The translations under genes were made by a program, and so were the position numbers. A stretch of DNA of 64,000 nucleotides from Mycolicibacterium helvum (GTDB lineage: Bacteria > Actinomycetota > Actinomycetes > Mycobacteriales > Mycobacteriaceae), in assembly GCF_010731895.1 (NCBI RefSeq), contig NZ_AP022596.1, forward strand, positions 1,550,001 through 1,614,000. Direction: 5' to 3'. This document shows, piece after piece, positions 36,532 to 44,159 of this stretch. A model generated the notes under the pieces. That model saw only the letters and a program-made list of their open reading frames with translations. It did no database searches and had not been told where the DNA came from. How positions within the stretch are numbered: position 1 is the stretch's first letter; each line of letters opens with the position of its first letter.

Positions 36532-37229
36532 CTGGACAATCCGTCCAGGACGGACAATCCGTCCAGGACTGCGCGCGTCCCGGACAATCCGAGCCGGGTA
36601 GCACCCGCGTCGAGCATCGCCACCGCGTCCTCGGCGGTGCGGATACCGCCGCTGGCCTTGACACCCAGCCGACCGCCGACGGTGCCCGCCATGATCTCGA
36701 CGGCAACCACCGAAGCGCCGCCTGCGGGATGAAAGCCGGTGGAGGTCTTGACGAAATCGGCGCCGGATTCTTCGGCGGCCCGGCACACAGTCACCAACGT
36801 CCGTTCGTCGGCCAGGCTGAGCAGAGCGGCGGATTCGACGATGACCTTCAGCACCACACCGGGCACCGCGGACCGGACCGTCGCGATATCCGCGGCCACC
36901 TCGGCGAGATTTCCGGCCAGCGCGGCCCCGACGTCGATGACCATGTCGATCTCGGCGGCACCGGAATCGACGGCCATCGCGGCTTCCCTGGCCTTGATGG
37001 CCGGCAGGTGCTTGCCGGACGGGAAGCCGGCGACGGCGGCGATGACGAGGCCTTCGGGATGGGCGCCAGCCGCCTTATGAGCGACCGAAATCATCGACGG
37101 AGACACGCAAACCGCGAACACCCCGAGATCGGCGGCCTCCGCGACGACCGCGGCCACGTCGGCCTCGGTGGCCTCAGGTTTGAGCAGTGTGTGGTCGACG
37201 AGCGCCGCGACCTCACCGCGGGAGTACAT
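36528..37229 (-). CDS. deoC: Deoxyribose-phosphate aldolase
   Basis: The 233-residue class I aldolase cleaves deoxyribose-5-phosphate. The Schiff-base lysine lies in [11 protein letters not shown] and the partner lysine in [21 protein letters not shown] and AVCVSP mark the N-terminal strands. ATG 37229 has GAGGAG upstream. The last codons contain a perfect 18-bp tandem repeat that gives [12 protein letters not shown] at the very C-terminus, the region that normally closes over the active site. Confidence 0.95.
   Translation of the reverse strand: MYSRGEVAALVDHTLLKPEATEADVAAVVAEAADLGVFAVCVSPSMISVAHKAAGAHPEGLVIAAVAGFPSGKHLPAIKAREAAMAVDSGAAEIDMVIDVGAALAGNLAEVAADIATVRSAVPGVVLKVIVESAALLSLADERTLVTVCRAAEESGADFVKTSTGFHPAGGASVVAVEIMAGTVGGRLGVKASGGIRTAEDAVAMLDAGATRLGLSGTRAVLDGLSVLDGLSS
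36534..36569 (-). repeat. 18-bp tandem duplication at the deoC 3' end
   Basis: GGACAATCCGTCCAGGAC (plus strand) is repeated perfectly head to tail, and GGACAATCC recurs at 36582. It adds six in-frame codons to deoC. Confidence 0.9.
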
Positions 37230-37648
37230 CAGAACGGCTCCTCGAGGCCGCCGGGATTGCAGCCCGTGGCCGTCATCGTCTCGTCGTCGACCACCGGCCG
37301 GAACGGCTCCAGGTTCCAGCTGGTCTTGCCGGGCTGCGCGAATTCGGCGAAGCGGAAGTGGCAGGCGAACTGGGCTCGCATGCCGGGCAGGTCGGCATCG
37401 GGAGCCAGGGTCAGCACCTCGCCCCAGGCCTCATCGATTTCCGAGGGGGGTTTGAGTAATTGCGCGGCCGCCTGCCGGCCGGCCGGGGTGGGATACACCC
37501 GCAGACTTTTCAAATCACCCCAGCTCACCCACGCAACGTGATCGATGAACGGCGGCGCGGGATTGGTGTCGGCCGCGGCGGGGGCGGCCAGACTCAGCCC
37601 TGCCGAGGCGATGACGAGCATCGCCGCCAGCCGACCTCGTGCGCTCAG
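37229..37648 (-). CDS. Small secreted DUF2599-like protein, probable CTG start
   Basis: The mature part ([26 protein letters not shown]...[27 protein letters not shown]...[16 protein letters not shown]) resembles the exported DUF2599 protein at Rv0477. The first ATG (37621) leaves a signal peptide with no positive charge and no ribosome site. A CTG at 37648 overlaps the upstream stop by four bases (CTGA), has AGGGG eight bases upstream and adds SARGRLAAM, giving a normal basic n-region, so I extend to it (139 residues). If CTG is not used, the product is 130 residues. Two Cys residues could form a disulfide. Confidence 0.65.
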   Translation of the reverse strand: MSARGRLAAMLVIASAGLSLAAPAAADTNPAPPFIDHVAWVSWGDLKSLRVYPTPAGRQAAAQLLKPPSEIDEAWGEVLTLAPDADLPGMRAQFACHFRFAEFAQPGKTSWNLEPFRPVVDDETMTATGCNPGGLEEPF

Positions 37649-37926
37649 CGCGATTTCCCCTGAACCTCGAGCAGCTTGGGCCGAACGTCCACCAGGTAGA
37701 CACCGGAAGCCACGGCAGCAATCGCCACACCGGTGATGCCCAGGAACAGCGACAACAGCCCTGCGACCCCCAGGATCACCAGCCATACCGGCTTGGTGAG
37801 CTTCTCGGCCGCGGCGTAGGCGTCAGGCCGCTGCATCGCCGCATGGACGAACGCGTAGATAGTCACCGCGGTGACCATCCAGAACACCACGTCAAGAACA
37901 AGACCCGCCACACCTTGCAGCATCAC
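37645..37926 (-). CDS. Two-helix membrane protein (Rv0476-like)
   Basis: The 93-residue product (DUF2516-like) has an N-terminal helix ([23 protein letters not shown]), a short loop ([12 protein letters not shown]) and a second hydrophobic stretch ([19 protein letters not shown] through [10 protein letters not shown]), then a basic end. GTG 37926 is seven bases after TACTCT; an ATG one codon on is also possible. It sits between hbhA and the small secreted gene. Confidence 0.75.
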   Translation of the reverse strand: MMLQGVAGLVLDVVFWMVTAVTIYAFVHAAMQRPDAYAAAEKLTKPVWLVILGVAGLLSLFLGITGVAIAAVASGVYLVDVRPKLLEVQGKSR

Positions 37927-37933
37927 GGCTACA

Positions 37934-37939
37934 AGAGTA
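37934..37939 (-). promoter_or_regulatory. -10 box of the Rv0476-like gene (leaderless)
   Basis: Minus-strand TACTCT, seven bases, GTG 37926. Confidence 0.5.
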
Positions 37940-37974
37940 AGCGGGTCTTGTCCCTGCGGTCGAACTAGCTGGTC

Positions 37975-38586
37975 TTACTTCTGGGTGACCTTCTTGGCCG
38001 GAGCAGCCTTCTTGGCCGGGGCCTTCTTGGCGGCGGCCTTCACCGGAGCGGCCTTCTTGGCCGGAGCGGCCTTCTTCGCCGGGGCCTTGGCCGGAGCCTT
38101 CTTGGCCGGCAAGTCGACACCGACCAGCTTGGCGGCACGTTCGCCGACCGCGCGAGTCTGCGACGACACGTTGCCCAGCGCCTCCTGGGTCAGCTCGACG
38201 GCCTGGTCGACGTAACCCTCGGCACGCGTGGCGGCTTCCTTGAGCTCGGGCTGGTTGCGCAGGCGCTCGAGGGCGGCCTCACCGCGCTCGACGAGGCTGT
38301 TGTAGGTCGCGGTGGCGGACTCTACGTAGCCCTCCGCAGCCTTACGCAGCTCTTCGGTGGACAGCTTGCCGCGCAGTTCCTCGGCACGCTGCGGCAGGTC
38401 TTCCTGCAGCTTGGTCAGTGCCGCGCGACGCTCCTCGACACGAGTGCTGGCCTCGGAACGGGCGTCCTCGGCGCGCTCGCGCAGGGTGGCCACGATCTCG
38501 TTGACGGTGGCCAGAGCCAGATCGGCGGCACCGACAGCAGCGAGCAGCGGGGCCTTCAGGTCCTCGACGTTTGGATTCTCAGCCAT
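37975..38586 (-). CDS. hbhA: Heparin-binding haemagglutinin
   Basis: The 203-residue surface adhesin has a long amphipathic coiled-coil region (about 1-150; [41 protein letters not shown]) and a Lys/Ala/Pro-rich tail ([19 protein letters not shown]...) that binds heparan sulphate and is methylated in M. tuberculosis. ATG 38586 has AAAGGAG upstream. The tail DNA is made of imperfect GGC/CTT-type repeats (about 37985-38110). No signal peptide, as usual for HBHA. Confidence 0.96.
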   Translation of the reverse strand: MAENPNVEDLKAPLLAAVGAADLALATVNEIVATLRERAEDARSEASTRVEERRAALTKLQEDLPQRAEELRGKLSTEELRKAAEGYVESATATYNSLVERGEAALERLRNQPELKEAATRAEGYVDQAVELTQEALGNVSSQTRAVGERAAKLVGVDLPAKKAPAKAPAKKAAPAKKAAPVKAAAKKAPAKKAAPAKKVTQK

Positions 38587-38658
38587 CTTGTGGCTCCTTT
38601 CGATGTTTCAACGTTCGAATCGGTTGTCAGTTAACGGATTTCAGAGGTAGCTGGTCTG

Positions 38659-39051
38659 TTACTCAGTCGACAGCTCCTCACTGGCAGCTTCGTTCTGCTG
38701 ACAGAACGACGTATAGATGTCGAGCAGAACCTGCTTTTGCCGCTCGGTGATCACGGTGTCTCCGATGATCGCGTCGTGCACCTTGCTCGTCTCTCCAGGC
38801 TCGAGAATCCCAGCCCGGATGTAGAGCACCTCGGCCGACATCCGCAGCGCCTTGGCAATCTGGCTCAGTACTTCCGCAGAGGGTTTCCGTAGACCTCGTT
38901 CGATCTGACTGAGGTACGGATTGCTGACACCGGCCTTCTCGGCCAACTGCCGCACCGAGACCTGAGCCGCTTCACGCTGCGCCCTGATGAAGCCACCGAT
39001 GTCGTGCGCGGCGGTGGCCACCACGGCCTGAAGATCGCCGTCTTGCGCCAT
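38659..39051 (-). CDS. XRE-family helix-turn-helix regulator
   Basis: The 130-residue product has a Cro/C1-type HTH (about 18-75: IRAQREAAQVSVRQLAEKAGVSNPYLSQIERGLRKPSAEVLSQIAKAL) followed by a short helical region with VITERQKQVLLDIYTSFCQQNE. It is the Rv0474 counterpart, reported as copper-responsive in M. tuberculosis. It precedes hbhA in the same direction by 72 bp and may control it. A palindrome 70 bp upstream is a candidate autoregulatory site. Confidence 0.88.
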   Translation of the reverse strand: MAQDGDLQAVVATAAHDIGGFIRAQREAAQVSVRQLAEKAGVSNPYLSQIERGLRKPSAEVLSQIAKALRMSAEVLYIRAGILEPGETSKVHDAIIGDTVITERQKQVLLDIYTSFCQQNEAASEELSTE

Positions 39052-39120
39052 GGTTCACCTCCCGTCGCGTTGGGTATCCGGTGCGTACAGATGCCACACT
39101 ACGTCGGGGTGCTAACTTTT

Positions 39121-39132
39121 GCAAGCACTTGC
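39121..39132. promoter_or_regulatory. Palindrome upstream of the XRE regulator
   Basis: GCAAG-CA-CTTGC, flanked by GCTAAC (39111-39116) and GCTAGC (39131-39136), lies in the 90-bp gap between the XRE gene and the DUF445 gene stop. A possible operator for the XRE protein. Confidence 0.4.
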
Positions 39133-39141
39133 TAGCGCAGG

Positions 39142-40476
39142 TCAGAACATGAATTGCGCCGCCGTGTAGATAATCAGGCCGGCCAGCGCGCCCACCACCG
39201 TGCCATTGATTCGAATGAATTGCAGGTCGCGGCCAACGTGCAATTCGATCCGTCGGCTGGCCTCCTCGGCATCCCAGCGCTCGATGGTGTCGGTGATGAT
39301 CGTGGTGATCTCGGACCCGTATTGGCCGACCAGATGCTGGGCTCCGCGCACGATCCAGTTGTTGACCTTGTCGCGCAACTCGGCGTCGTCACGTAGTGAT
39401 TCCCCGATACTCACGATCGAATCGGCGATACGCGCGCGAAGCGCACTCGATGGATCGTCGACACCGTCAAGCACCAAGCGCTTCAACGTCTTCCACGCGG
39501 TTTCGGCCGCTCGAGTGACTTCGTCGCGAGCCATCAGCTGTTCCTTGACCGCCTCGGCGCGGGCAATAGTCGCCTCGTCGTTCTGCAGATCATGGGCGAA
39601 CTCGAACAGGAAACGTGTAGCCGATTGTCGCAGTTCATGATTCGGGTCGCGGCGCACCTTGTCGGTGAAGTCCATCAGTTCTCGGTGGATCCGGTCGCCA
39701 ACCAACTGGTCGACGAATCGCGGTGACCAGGTGGGTGAGTCACGCGTGACGACGCGTTCGATGGTGTCACCGGCATTGATCGCCCATTGGAAGGCCCGGT
39801 CACACAACAGCTGGATCAATGCCTCCTGGCGGTGTTCGGCCAGGAGTTGCCCCAACACCCGGCCCACGGGCGGCCCCCACTGCGGCTCGGCGAGCCGTTT
39901 GACGATCGTGCGGTCGATCACCTGCTGGATGTCGTCGTCGTTGAGCAGTTCCACGACCACGCGCAGCACTGTGCCGGCTTCGCTGGCGACGCGGGCGGCG
40001 TGCGACGGTTCGGACAGCCATTTACCCAACCGGCCGGCCACCTCGGCGTCGCGCAGCTTGGTTTCCACTACCTCCGGTGAGAGGAAGTTCTCTCGCACGA
40101 AGGTACCGAGCCCCTCACCGAGCTGATCCTTCTTGCGCTTGATGATCGCCGTATGCGGAATCTTGAGCCCCAAGGGGTGACGGAAGAGCGCGGTGACGGC
40201 GAACCAATCGGCCAGTGCGCCGACCATCCCCGCCTCGGCGGCCGCCCCCACATAACCGACCCACCCCGGTCCTCCTTGGGCCTGCGCCCACCGACAGACC
40301 AGGAAGATCACCGTGGCACCGATGAGAAAACTCAGCGCGACAGCCTTCATCCGGCGCAGGCCACGACGCCGTTGCGCGTCCGCCTCCGGGTCGGCCCCGG
40401 CAAACGATTCTGCAAGCGACGTACCTACGCGGGCTGCCTCCGTCGGCAACGCCGGGAGGCGGTGTTTGGCTACCAC
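39142..40476 (-). CDS. DUF445 membrane protein
   Basis: The 444-residue product has two N-terminal membrane helices (about 44-62 and 75-95, ALADWFAVTALFRHPLGLKIPHTAII), a long helical cytosolic part, and a C-terminal membrane helix (VVGALAGLIIYTAAQFMF). This is the layout of DUF445/YheB-type proteins; function unknown. GTG 40476 follows GGAGGG too closely for a normal site, with GATGAT six bases off, so it may be leaderless. It is divergent from madR. Confidence 0.85.
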   Translation of the reverse strand: MVAKHRLPALPTEAARVGTSLAESFAGADPEADAQRRRGLRRMKAVALSFLIGATVIFLVCRWAQAQGGPGWVGYVGAAAEAGMVGALADWFAVTALFRHPLGLKIPHTAIIKRKKDQLGEGLGTFVRENFLSPEVVETKLRDAEVAGRLGKWLSEPSHAARVASEAGTVLRVVVELLNDDDIQQVIDRTIVKRLAEPQWGPPVGRVLGQLLAEHRQEALIQLLCDRAFQWAINAGDTIERVVTRDSPTWSPRFVDQLVGDRIHRELMDFTDKVRRDPNHELRQSATRFLFEFAHDLQNDEATIARAEAVKEQLMARDEVTRAAETAWKTLKRLVLDGVDDPSSALRARIADSIVSIGESLRDDAELRDKVNNWIVRGAQHLVGQYGSEITTIITDTIERWDAEEASRRIELHVGRDLQFIRINGTVVGALAGLIIYTAAQFMF

Positions 40477-40536
40477 CCCTCCATCATCCGCTATCCGGCG
40501 AGCCAGTTAATGTGACGCCGCCCATTGGTTAGACCG

Positions 40537-40542
40537 TAGAAT
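40537..40542 (+). promoter_or_regulatory. Possible -10 box of madR
   Basis: TAGAAT with a probable start point at A40548; the mRNA would carry a ~27-base leader containing GAGGGGAA (40553-40560). Confidence 0.35.
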
Positions 40543-40574
40543 CATCGAGAACGAGGGGAACGGACTCCGCGATA

Positions 40575-41276
40575 GTGGCACAGCAGATTAACCACGGGGT
40601 CGCCAAGACCGATGGTCGCAAGCGACGCTGGCATCAGCACAAGGTCGAGCGCCGCACCGAGTTGGTGGACGGTGCGCTCGAAGCTGTTCGCCAGCGCGGC
40701 CACGACGTCAGCATGGACGAAATAGCTGCGGAAATCGGTGTGTCCAAGACCGTGCTGTACCGCTACTTCGTGGACAAGAACGATCTGACGACCGCGGTCA
40801 TGATGCGGTTCGCACAGACCACCCTGATCCCCAATATGGCCTCGGCGTTGTCGTCGAATATGGACGGTTTCGACCTCACCCGCGAGATCATCCGTGTCTA
40901 CGTGGACACCGTCGCCAATGAGCCCGAACCGTACCGATTCGTGATGGCAAACAGTTCGGCCAGCAAAAACAAAGTCATCGCCGACTCAGAGCAAATCATC
41001 GCCAGGATGCTCGCGGTGGTGCTACGCAGGCGCATGCAGCGGGCCGGAATGGACACCGGCGGCGTCGAGCCCTGGGCCTACCTGATCGTCGGCGGCGTGC
41101 AGTTGGCGACGCACTCGTGGATGTCGAACCCGCGGATGACCAGTGCCGAGCTGATCGACTACCTGACAATGCTGTGCTGGAACGCGCTGTGCGGCATCGT
41201 CGAGGCCGGTGGCTCGCTGAACATGTTCAGCTCCAGCCCGCATCCGTCGCCGGTGCTGCCACCCAAGCTCACTTGA
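40575..41276 (+). CDS. madR: TetR-family regulator MadR
   Basis: The 233-residue product has a TetR HTH near residues 28-72 (ELVDGALEAVRQRGHDVSMDEIAAEIGVSKTVLYRYFVDKNDL) and a ligand domain with a long helix VEPWAYLIVGGVQLATHSWM. It is the counterpart of Rv0472c, shown to be MadR, an acyl-CoA-responsive repressor of the mycolate desaturases desA1/desA2. GTG 40575. It is next to envelope genes but its known targets are elsewhere. It overlaps the convergent metallopeptidase gene by 8 bp. Confidence 0.88.
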   Translation: MAQQINHGVAKTDGRKRRWHQHKVERRTELVDGALEAVRQRGHDVSMDEIAAEIGVSKTVLYRYFVDKNDLTTAVMMRFAQTTLIPNMASALSSNMDGFDLTREIIRVYVDTVANEPEPYRFVMANSSASKNKVIADSEQIIARMLAVVLRRRMQRAGMDTGGVEPWAYLIVGGVQLATHSWMSNPRMTSAELIDYLTMLCWNALCGIVEAGGSLNMFSSSPHPSPVLPPKLT

Positions 41277-42192
41277 GATACGGGCCGAGCAGCGTGTCCC
41301 AGGAGCTGCTCAGCTTGGCGTACTCGTCCGCGCAGCCACCGGCGCGGTCCTTTGGCAGCGAGCCGTTGTTGACCAGATCGGCGTTGCCGACGGGGTCGGC
41401 CCCGTAAACCCAGCATTCGAGGTTGTACATGCGGGCGAGGTCCAGCGAGTGCACATCCGAGAGCTGGCCCTCGTCGATCGCACCGCCCTTCTGATCGCTG
41501 TATCCCTTGAATTCGCGGGCGAAGTCCTTGACCGCCTGCACCGACGCGGGATCGATCTTCCCGTCTGGCCCCGGCGCCAGCAGGATGTACGCGGCCAGCT
41601 GATCGGCGACATCCTCTTCTTTGCCAGTCGCCGGCAGGTCGTAAAGGTCGATCACCATGTGACCGGTCTCGTGGTAGAACGTGGCGATCTCGGAGTTGAT
41701 CGCCGAGGCCTTGGGATCGGCATCCCCGGCCTTGGTGTAGATGTCCAGAGCGTCGGCCGCATCCTCGTAGCAGATGGTGATCGACTTGTCGCTTGGACTC
41801 CAGTAGGCGTTCGCCGTCCCGCACTGCTTACCGATCAACGGGATGTCGTGAGGCAGCTTCATGGAGTCGGTCATGCCGTCAGCGAGATCTTCCAGCAGGT
41901 GGTCGTTCTTCATGATGTCGCGACCGGTGATGGCCTCAGGTGAGGTCGCATCCTCGTAGGTCGCCGTCATCTTGCCCGGCCAGTCCTTGTCGTCGGTCGA
42001 CGCGTCTGGCACCCCGTTGGCGTTGACGTCGGGCTGGCCGGACACCTCCGGTGGCGCCTGGGCGGTCTTGGCGACCACCGCCGCTTCCGACGACGGGCCG
42101 GACGACTTCGATGCATCGTCGTGTCCACAACCGGCGGTGACGGCTGCAAGCGACAGCAGCGCCATTCCGATCGAGCAGGCTCGCCCGCGCAC
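41269..42192 (-). CDS. Secreted zinc metallopeptidase-like lipoprotein (DUF4344 type)
   Basis: The 307-residue product has a signal peptide with lipobox TAGC (Cys22) and a low-complexity linker, then a domain with HETGH (His174, Glu175, His178) followed by EEDVADQLAAYIL, the pattern of DUF4344 metallopeptidases (HExxH then an acidic third ligand). Five other cysteines could pair outside the cell. GTG 42192 follows GGGGGACAA. It is divergent, across 462 bp, from a repeat-rich surface protein; substrate unknown. Confidence 0.82.
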   Translation of the reverse strand: MRGRACSIGMALLSLAAVTAGCGHDDASKSSGPSSEAAVVAKTAQAPPEVSGQPDVNANGVPDASTDDKDWPGKMTATYEDATSPEAITGRDIMKNDHLLEDLADGMTDSMKLPHDIPLIGKQCGTANAYWSPSDKSITICYEDAADALDIYTKAGDADPKASAINSEIATFYHETGHMVIDLYDLPATGKEEDVADQLAAYILLAPGPDGKIDPASVQAVKDFAREFKGYSDQKGGAIDEGQLSDVHSLDLARMYNLECWVYGADPVGNADLVNNGSLPKDRAGGCADEYAKLSSSWDTLLGPYLK

Positions 42193-42654
42193 TTGTCCCC
42201 CAGACTCACTAATCCAACGCCGGATGATGTTAACTGGAGCACGCGCGCCACGCTGGGCGAACGCGGAACCGGTCGGCCAGGGGGTTGGTACAAGCGCATA
42301 CCAGATCTAGGGGGTTGTGCGGATGTGTCTCCCCGCCAACGGTGCTGCCGATTGATAGCGTCCTTTCCACGATCGCGGAACGCGCCGTGCCGCCGGCCCG
42401 AACGTGGGCAGTTCGGTGGCAATCCGCAACCATCTTGAGCGCCATGCCAATTCAAGGGCGAGTCTGCATGGGCCAGCCGATACGCCGTCGAAAGAGGTCA
42501 GCCGCTCCGTACGCCGCTGCTGCGAGGCAAACCACGAATGGAATGCGCCCAAACCATGTATGAAGGTCATTCAGGTTCAGATGAAAAGCGTTTCGATCAC
42601 ATAGGCATGGCTTCGACATCCGAGAAGCCAATCCGCACGTCGAGGGGAGTCAGG
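42193..42654. other. 462-bp divergent intergenic region
   Basis: It separates the metallopeptidase and repeat-rich surface-protein starts. It holds the 55-residue minus-strand ORF, a TTCAGGTTCAG direct repeat (42570-42580) and presumably the promoters of both flanking genes. I see no terminator, tRNA or mobile element. Confidence 0.5.
42452..42619 (-). CDS. Small single-helix membrane protein, 55 aa
   Basis: An ATG at 42619 opens a 55-codon frame with a clear membrane-protein pattern: polar start with HLNLNDLHTWFG, hydrophobic helix (IPFVVCLAAAAYGAADLF) and a basic end (RRRIGWPMQTRP), obeying the positive-inside rule. No ribosome binding site precedes the ATG. It lies inside the gap between two divergent envelope genes and is too short for usual cut-offs. 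The residue pattern looks protein-like rather than a chance frame, but codon evidence is limited. Function unknown. Confidence 0.45.
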   Translation of the reverse strand: MSKPCLCDRNAFHLNLNDLHTWFGRIPFVVCLAAAAYGAADLFRRRIGWPMQTRP

Positions 42655-44028
42655 GTGGGAACCGATAGTTCCGCGTATCGCAAGCCGGCAGGGGTCGTTG
42701 CCGCAGTAGCTGTGTCGTTGTGCACGGTGTTTGCTGGCGCCCCCGTTAGCGCTGCTGATCCATACGACGGCGACGACGGTGGCGGCAGCAGCTACGACGG
42801 GGGCGGCGATAGCGGTGGCGGCGGGTTCGAGGAGCCCTCGGGTGGCGGCTTTGAGGCACCCTCCAGCGGGGGCGTGGAGGAGCCCAGCGGCGGCGCAGAG
42901 GAGCCCAGTGGGGGCGGCACCCATGACGAACCCGGTGGCACGCACGAAGAGCCCAGCAGCGGCAACGAACCCGCCGGCGGCGGCACGCACGAAGAGCCCA
43001 GCGGCGGCAACGAACCCGCCGGCGGCGGCACCACGCACGAAGAACCCGGCGGCACACCCGAAGAGCCCGGCGGCGGCAACGAACCCGCCGGCGGCGGGGC
43101 GAACGAAGTGCCCGGCGAAGGATCTGATACCGGGAACGGTGGCAACGCACCCGAGCCGACACCGCAGGGTCCACAAGCATCGCAACCAGATGTCAAGACA
43201 GCCTCGGAGTCGGAGGTGACGACCACGACGTCAACTCAGATGACGTCTGAAGAGGTCACCAGCTACCAGGAGTCGATCTCGTCGACTGTGAGCAGCTCGT
43301 CGCTGACCAGCGGACTCAGTTTGAGCAGCCCCGTGACACTGTGGAATTCGGGCTGGATCTCCTACGACCGGTTCTACCGTCCGGTGTTCACCAACCCGTA
43401 CCGGACTCCGCTCAGTGTGGTGTACACCTCCGGCGGCCAACCTCAGGTCTTCACGGTTCCGCCGCTCCAGCGGGCCGCCCTGAACGTCCCCAGCACCGGC
43501 GTTTACAACTTCACCGCAATGACGCGCCCGGACTCCGGGCCGGCCACCAACCTTTCGGTGGGTAGCTTCTCCGGGGGCGGATACCAGCCGGCTCCCGGGC
43601 AGGCGCCGCCCCAAGCGCCGGCGTCCCTGAACACGCAGAAGAACGTGCTCGTCCAGGTGAAGTTCGACCGGGGGACGTCCACGCCATTCCGGGTGAAGAC
43701 CCTGACCGATCTCGGCGCCGATCCAACCGTCAACGGCACCACCAAGGTGCTCCTCGACGAGGAGATTCCGGCGTGGGGGCAGTGGTCGAAGACCGATAAG
43801 GGCGACGCTCTGTTCGTCATCAACCAGACCCAAACCCTGCCCGGCATCAATCCGCCGGCACAGCAACCGCTGCCCGGTTACAACGTGAAACTCACCGCCG
43901 CCGAGAAGACATCCTGGGTCGACAGGAACAAGACGTTGCTGATCAGCGTCGCCGTCGGCGCGGGCGTGCTGGCCTTGGCTGGCGTCGGGTTCATCCTGCT
44001 GACGAGGCGCCAACGCGGGACTCAGTAA
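42655..44028 (+). CDS. Repeat-rich, C-terminally anchored surface protein
   Basis: Starting at GTG 42655, with GAGGGGAG six bases upstream, the product is 457 residues. It has a signal peptide (cut near APVSAAD), an extracellular Gly/Pro/Glu region (about 40-165) of EEPSGGG, HEEP and NEPAGGG units, a Ser/Thr stretch, a globular part of about 200 residues (WNSGWISYDRFYRPVFTNPYRTP; VQVKFDRGTSTPFRV), and a C-terminal helix with a basic end (about 424-450). An earlier ATG (42607) has no ribosome binding site and would spoil the signal. It precedes the glutamate-receptor-like gene. Confidence 0.82.
   Translation: MGTDSSAYRKPAGVVAAVAVSLCTVFAGAPVSAADPYDGDDGGGSSYDGGGDSGGGGFEEPSGGGFEAPSSGGVEEPSGGAEEPSGGGTHDEPGGTHEEPSSGNEPAGGGTHEEPSGGNEPAGGGTTHEEPGGTPEEPGGGNEPAGGGANEVPGEGSDTGNGGNAPEPTPQGPQASQPDVKTASESEVTTTTSTQMTSEEVTSYQESISSTVSSSSLTSGLSLSSPVTLWNSGWISYDRFYRPVFTNPYRTPLSVVYTSGGQPQVFTVPPLQRAALNVPSTGVYNFTAMTRPDSGPATNLSVGSFSGGGYQPAPGQAPPQAPASLNTQKNVLVQVKFDRGTSTPFRVKTLTDLGADPTVNGTTKVLLDEEIPAWGQWSKTDKGDALFVINQTQTLPGINPPAQQPLPGYNVKLTAAEKTSWVDRNKTLLISVAVGAGVLALAGVGFILLTRRQRGTQ
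42816..43110 (+). repeat. Degenerate Gly/Glu/Pro-coding repeats
   Basis: Units such as GAAGAGCCCAGCGGCGGCAA and AACCCGCCGGCGGCGGCA recur many times within the surface-protein gene. They encode the EEPSGGN-EPAGGG stretch and could expand or contract by recombination. It is a coding repeat, not a CRISPR. Confidence 0.85.
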
Positions 44029-44159
44029 GGCCGGAAACCACCCGGTCCCCGCTCGCGACGAGGGCACAATGAGCTGACCGGTCCCGGTCAACGCGGGTTA
44101 CGATCCCCCTGCCTGGTCGCGTTGCTCACCCATATATCACCTTCTCCGGGAGGCTTCAT

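Noticed and set aside
37985..38115. Repeats at the hbhA end
   Set aside because: They encode the usual Lys/Ala/Pro tail of HBHA, not a separate repeat element.
42816..43110. Short repeats suggesting a CRISPR array
   Set aside because: Units are in frame with a surface protein and lack unique spacers of constant size.
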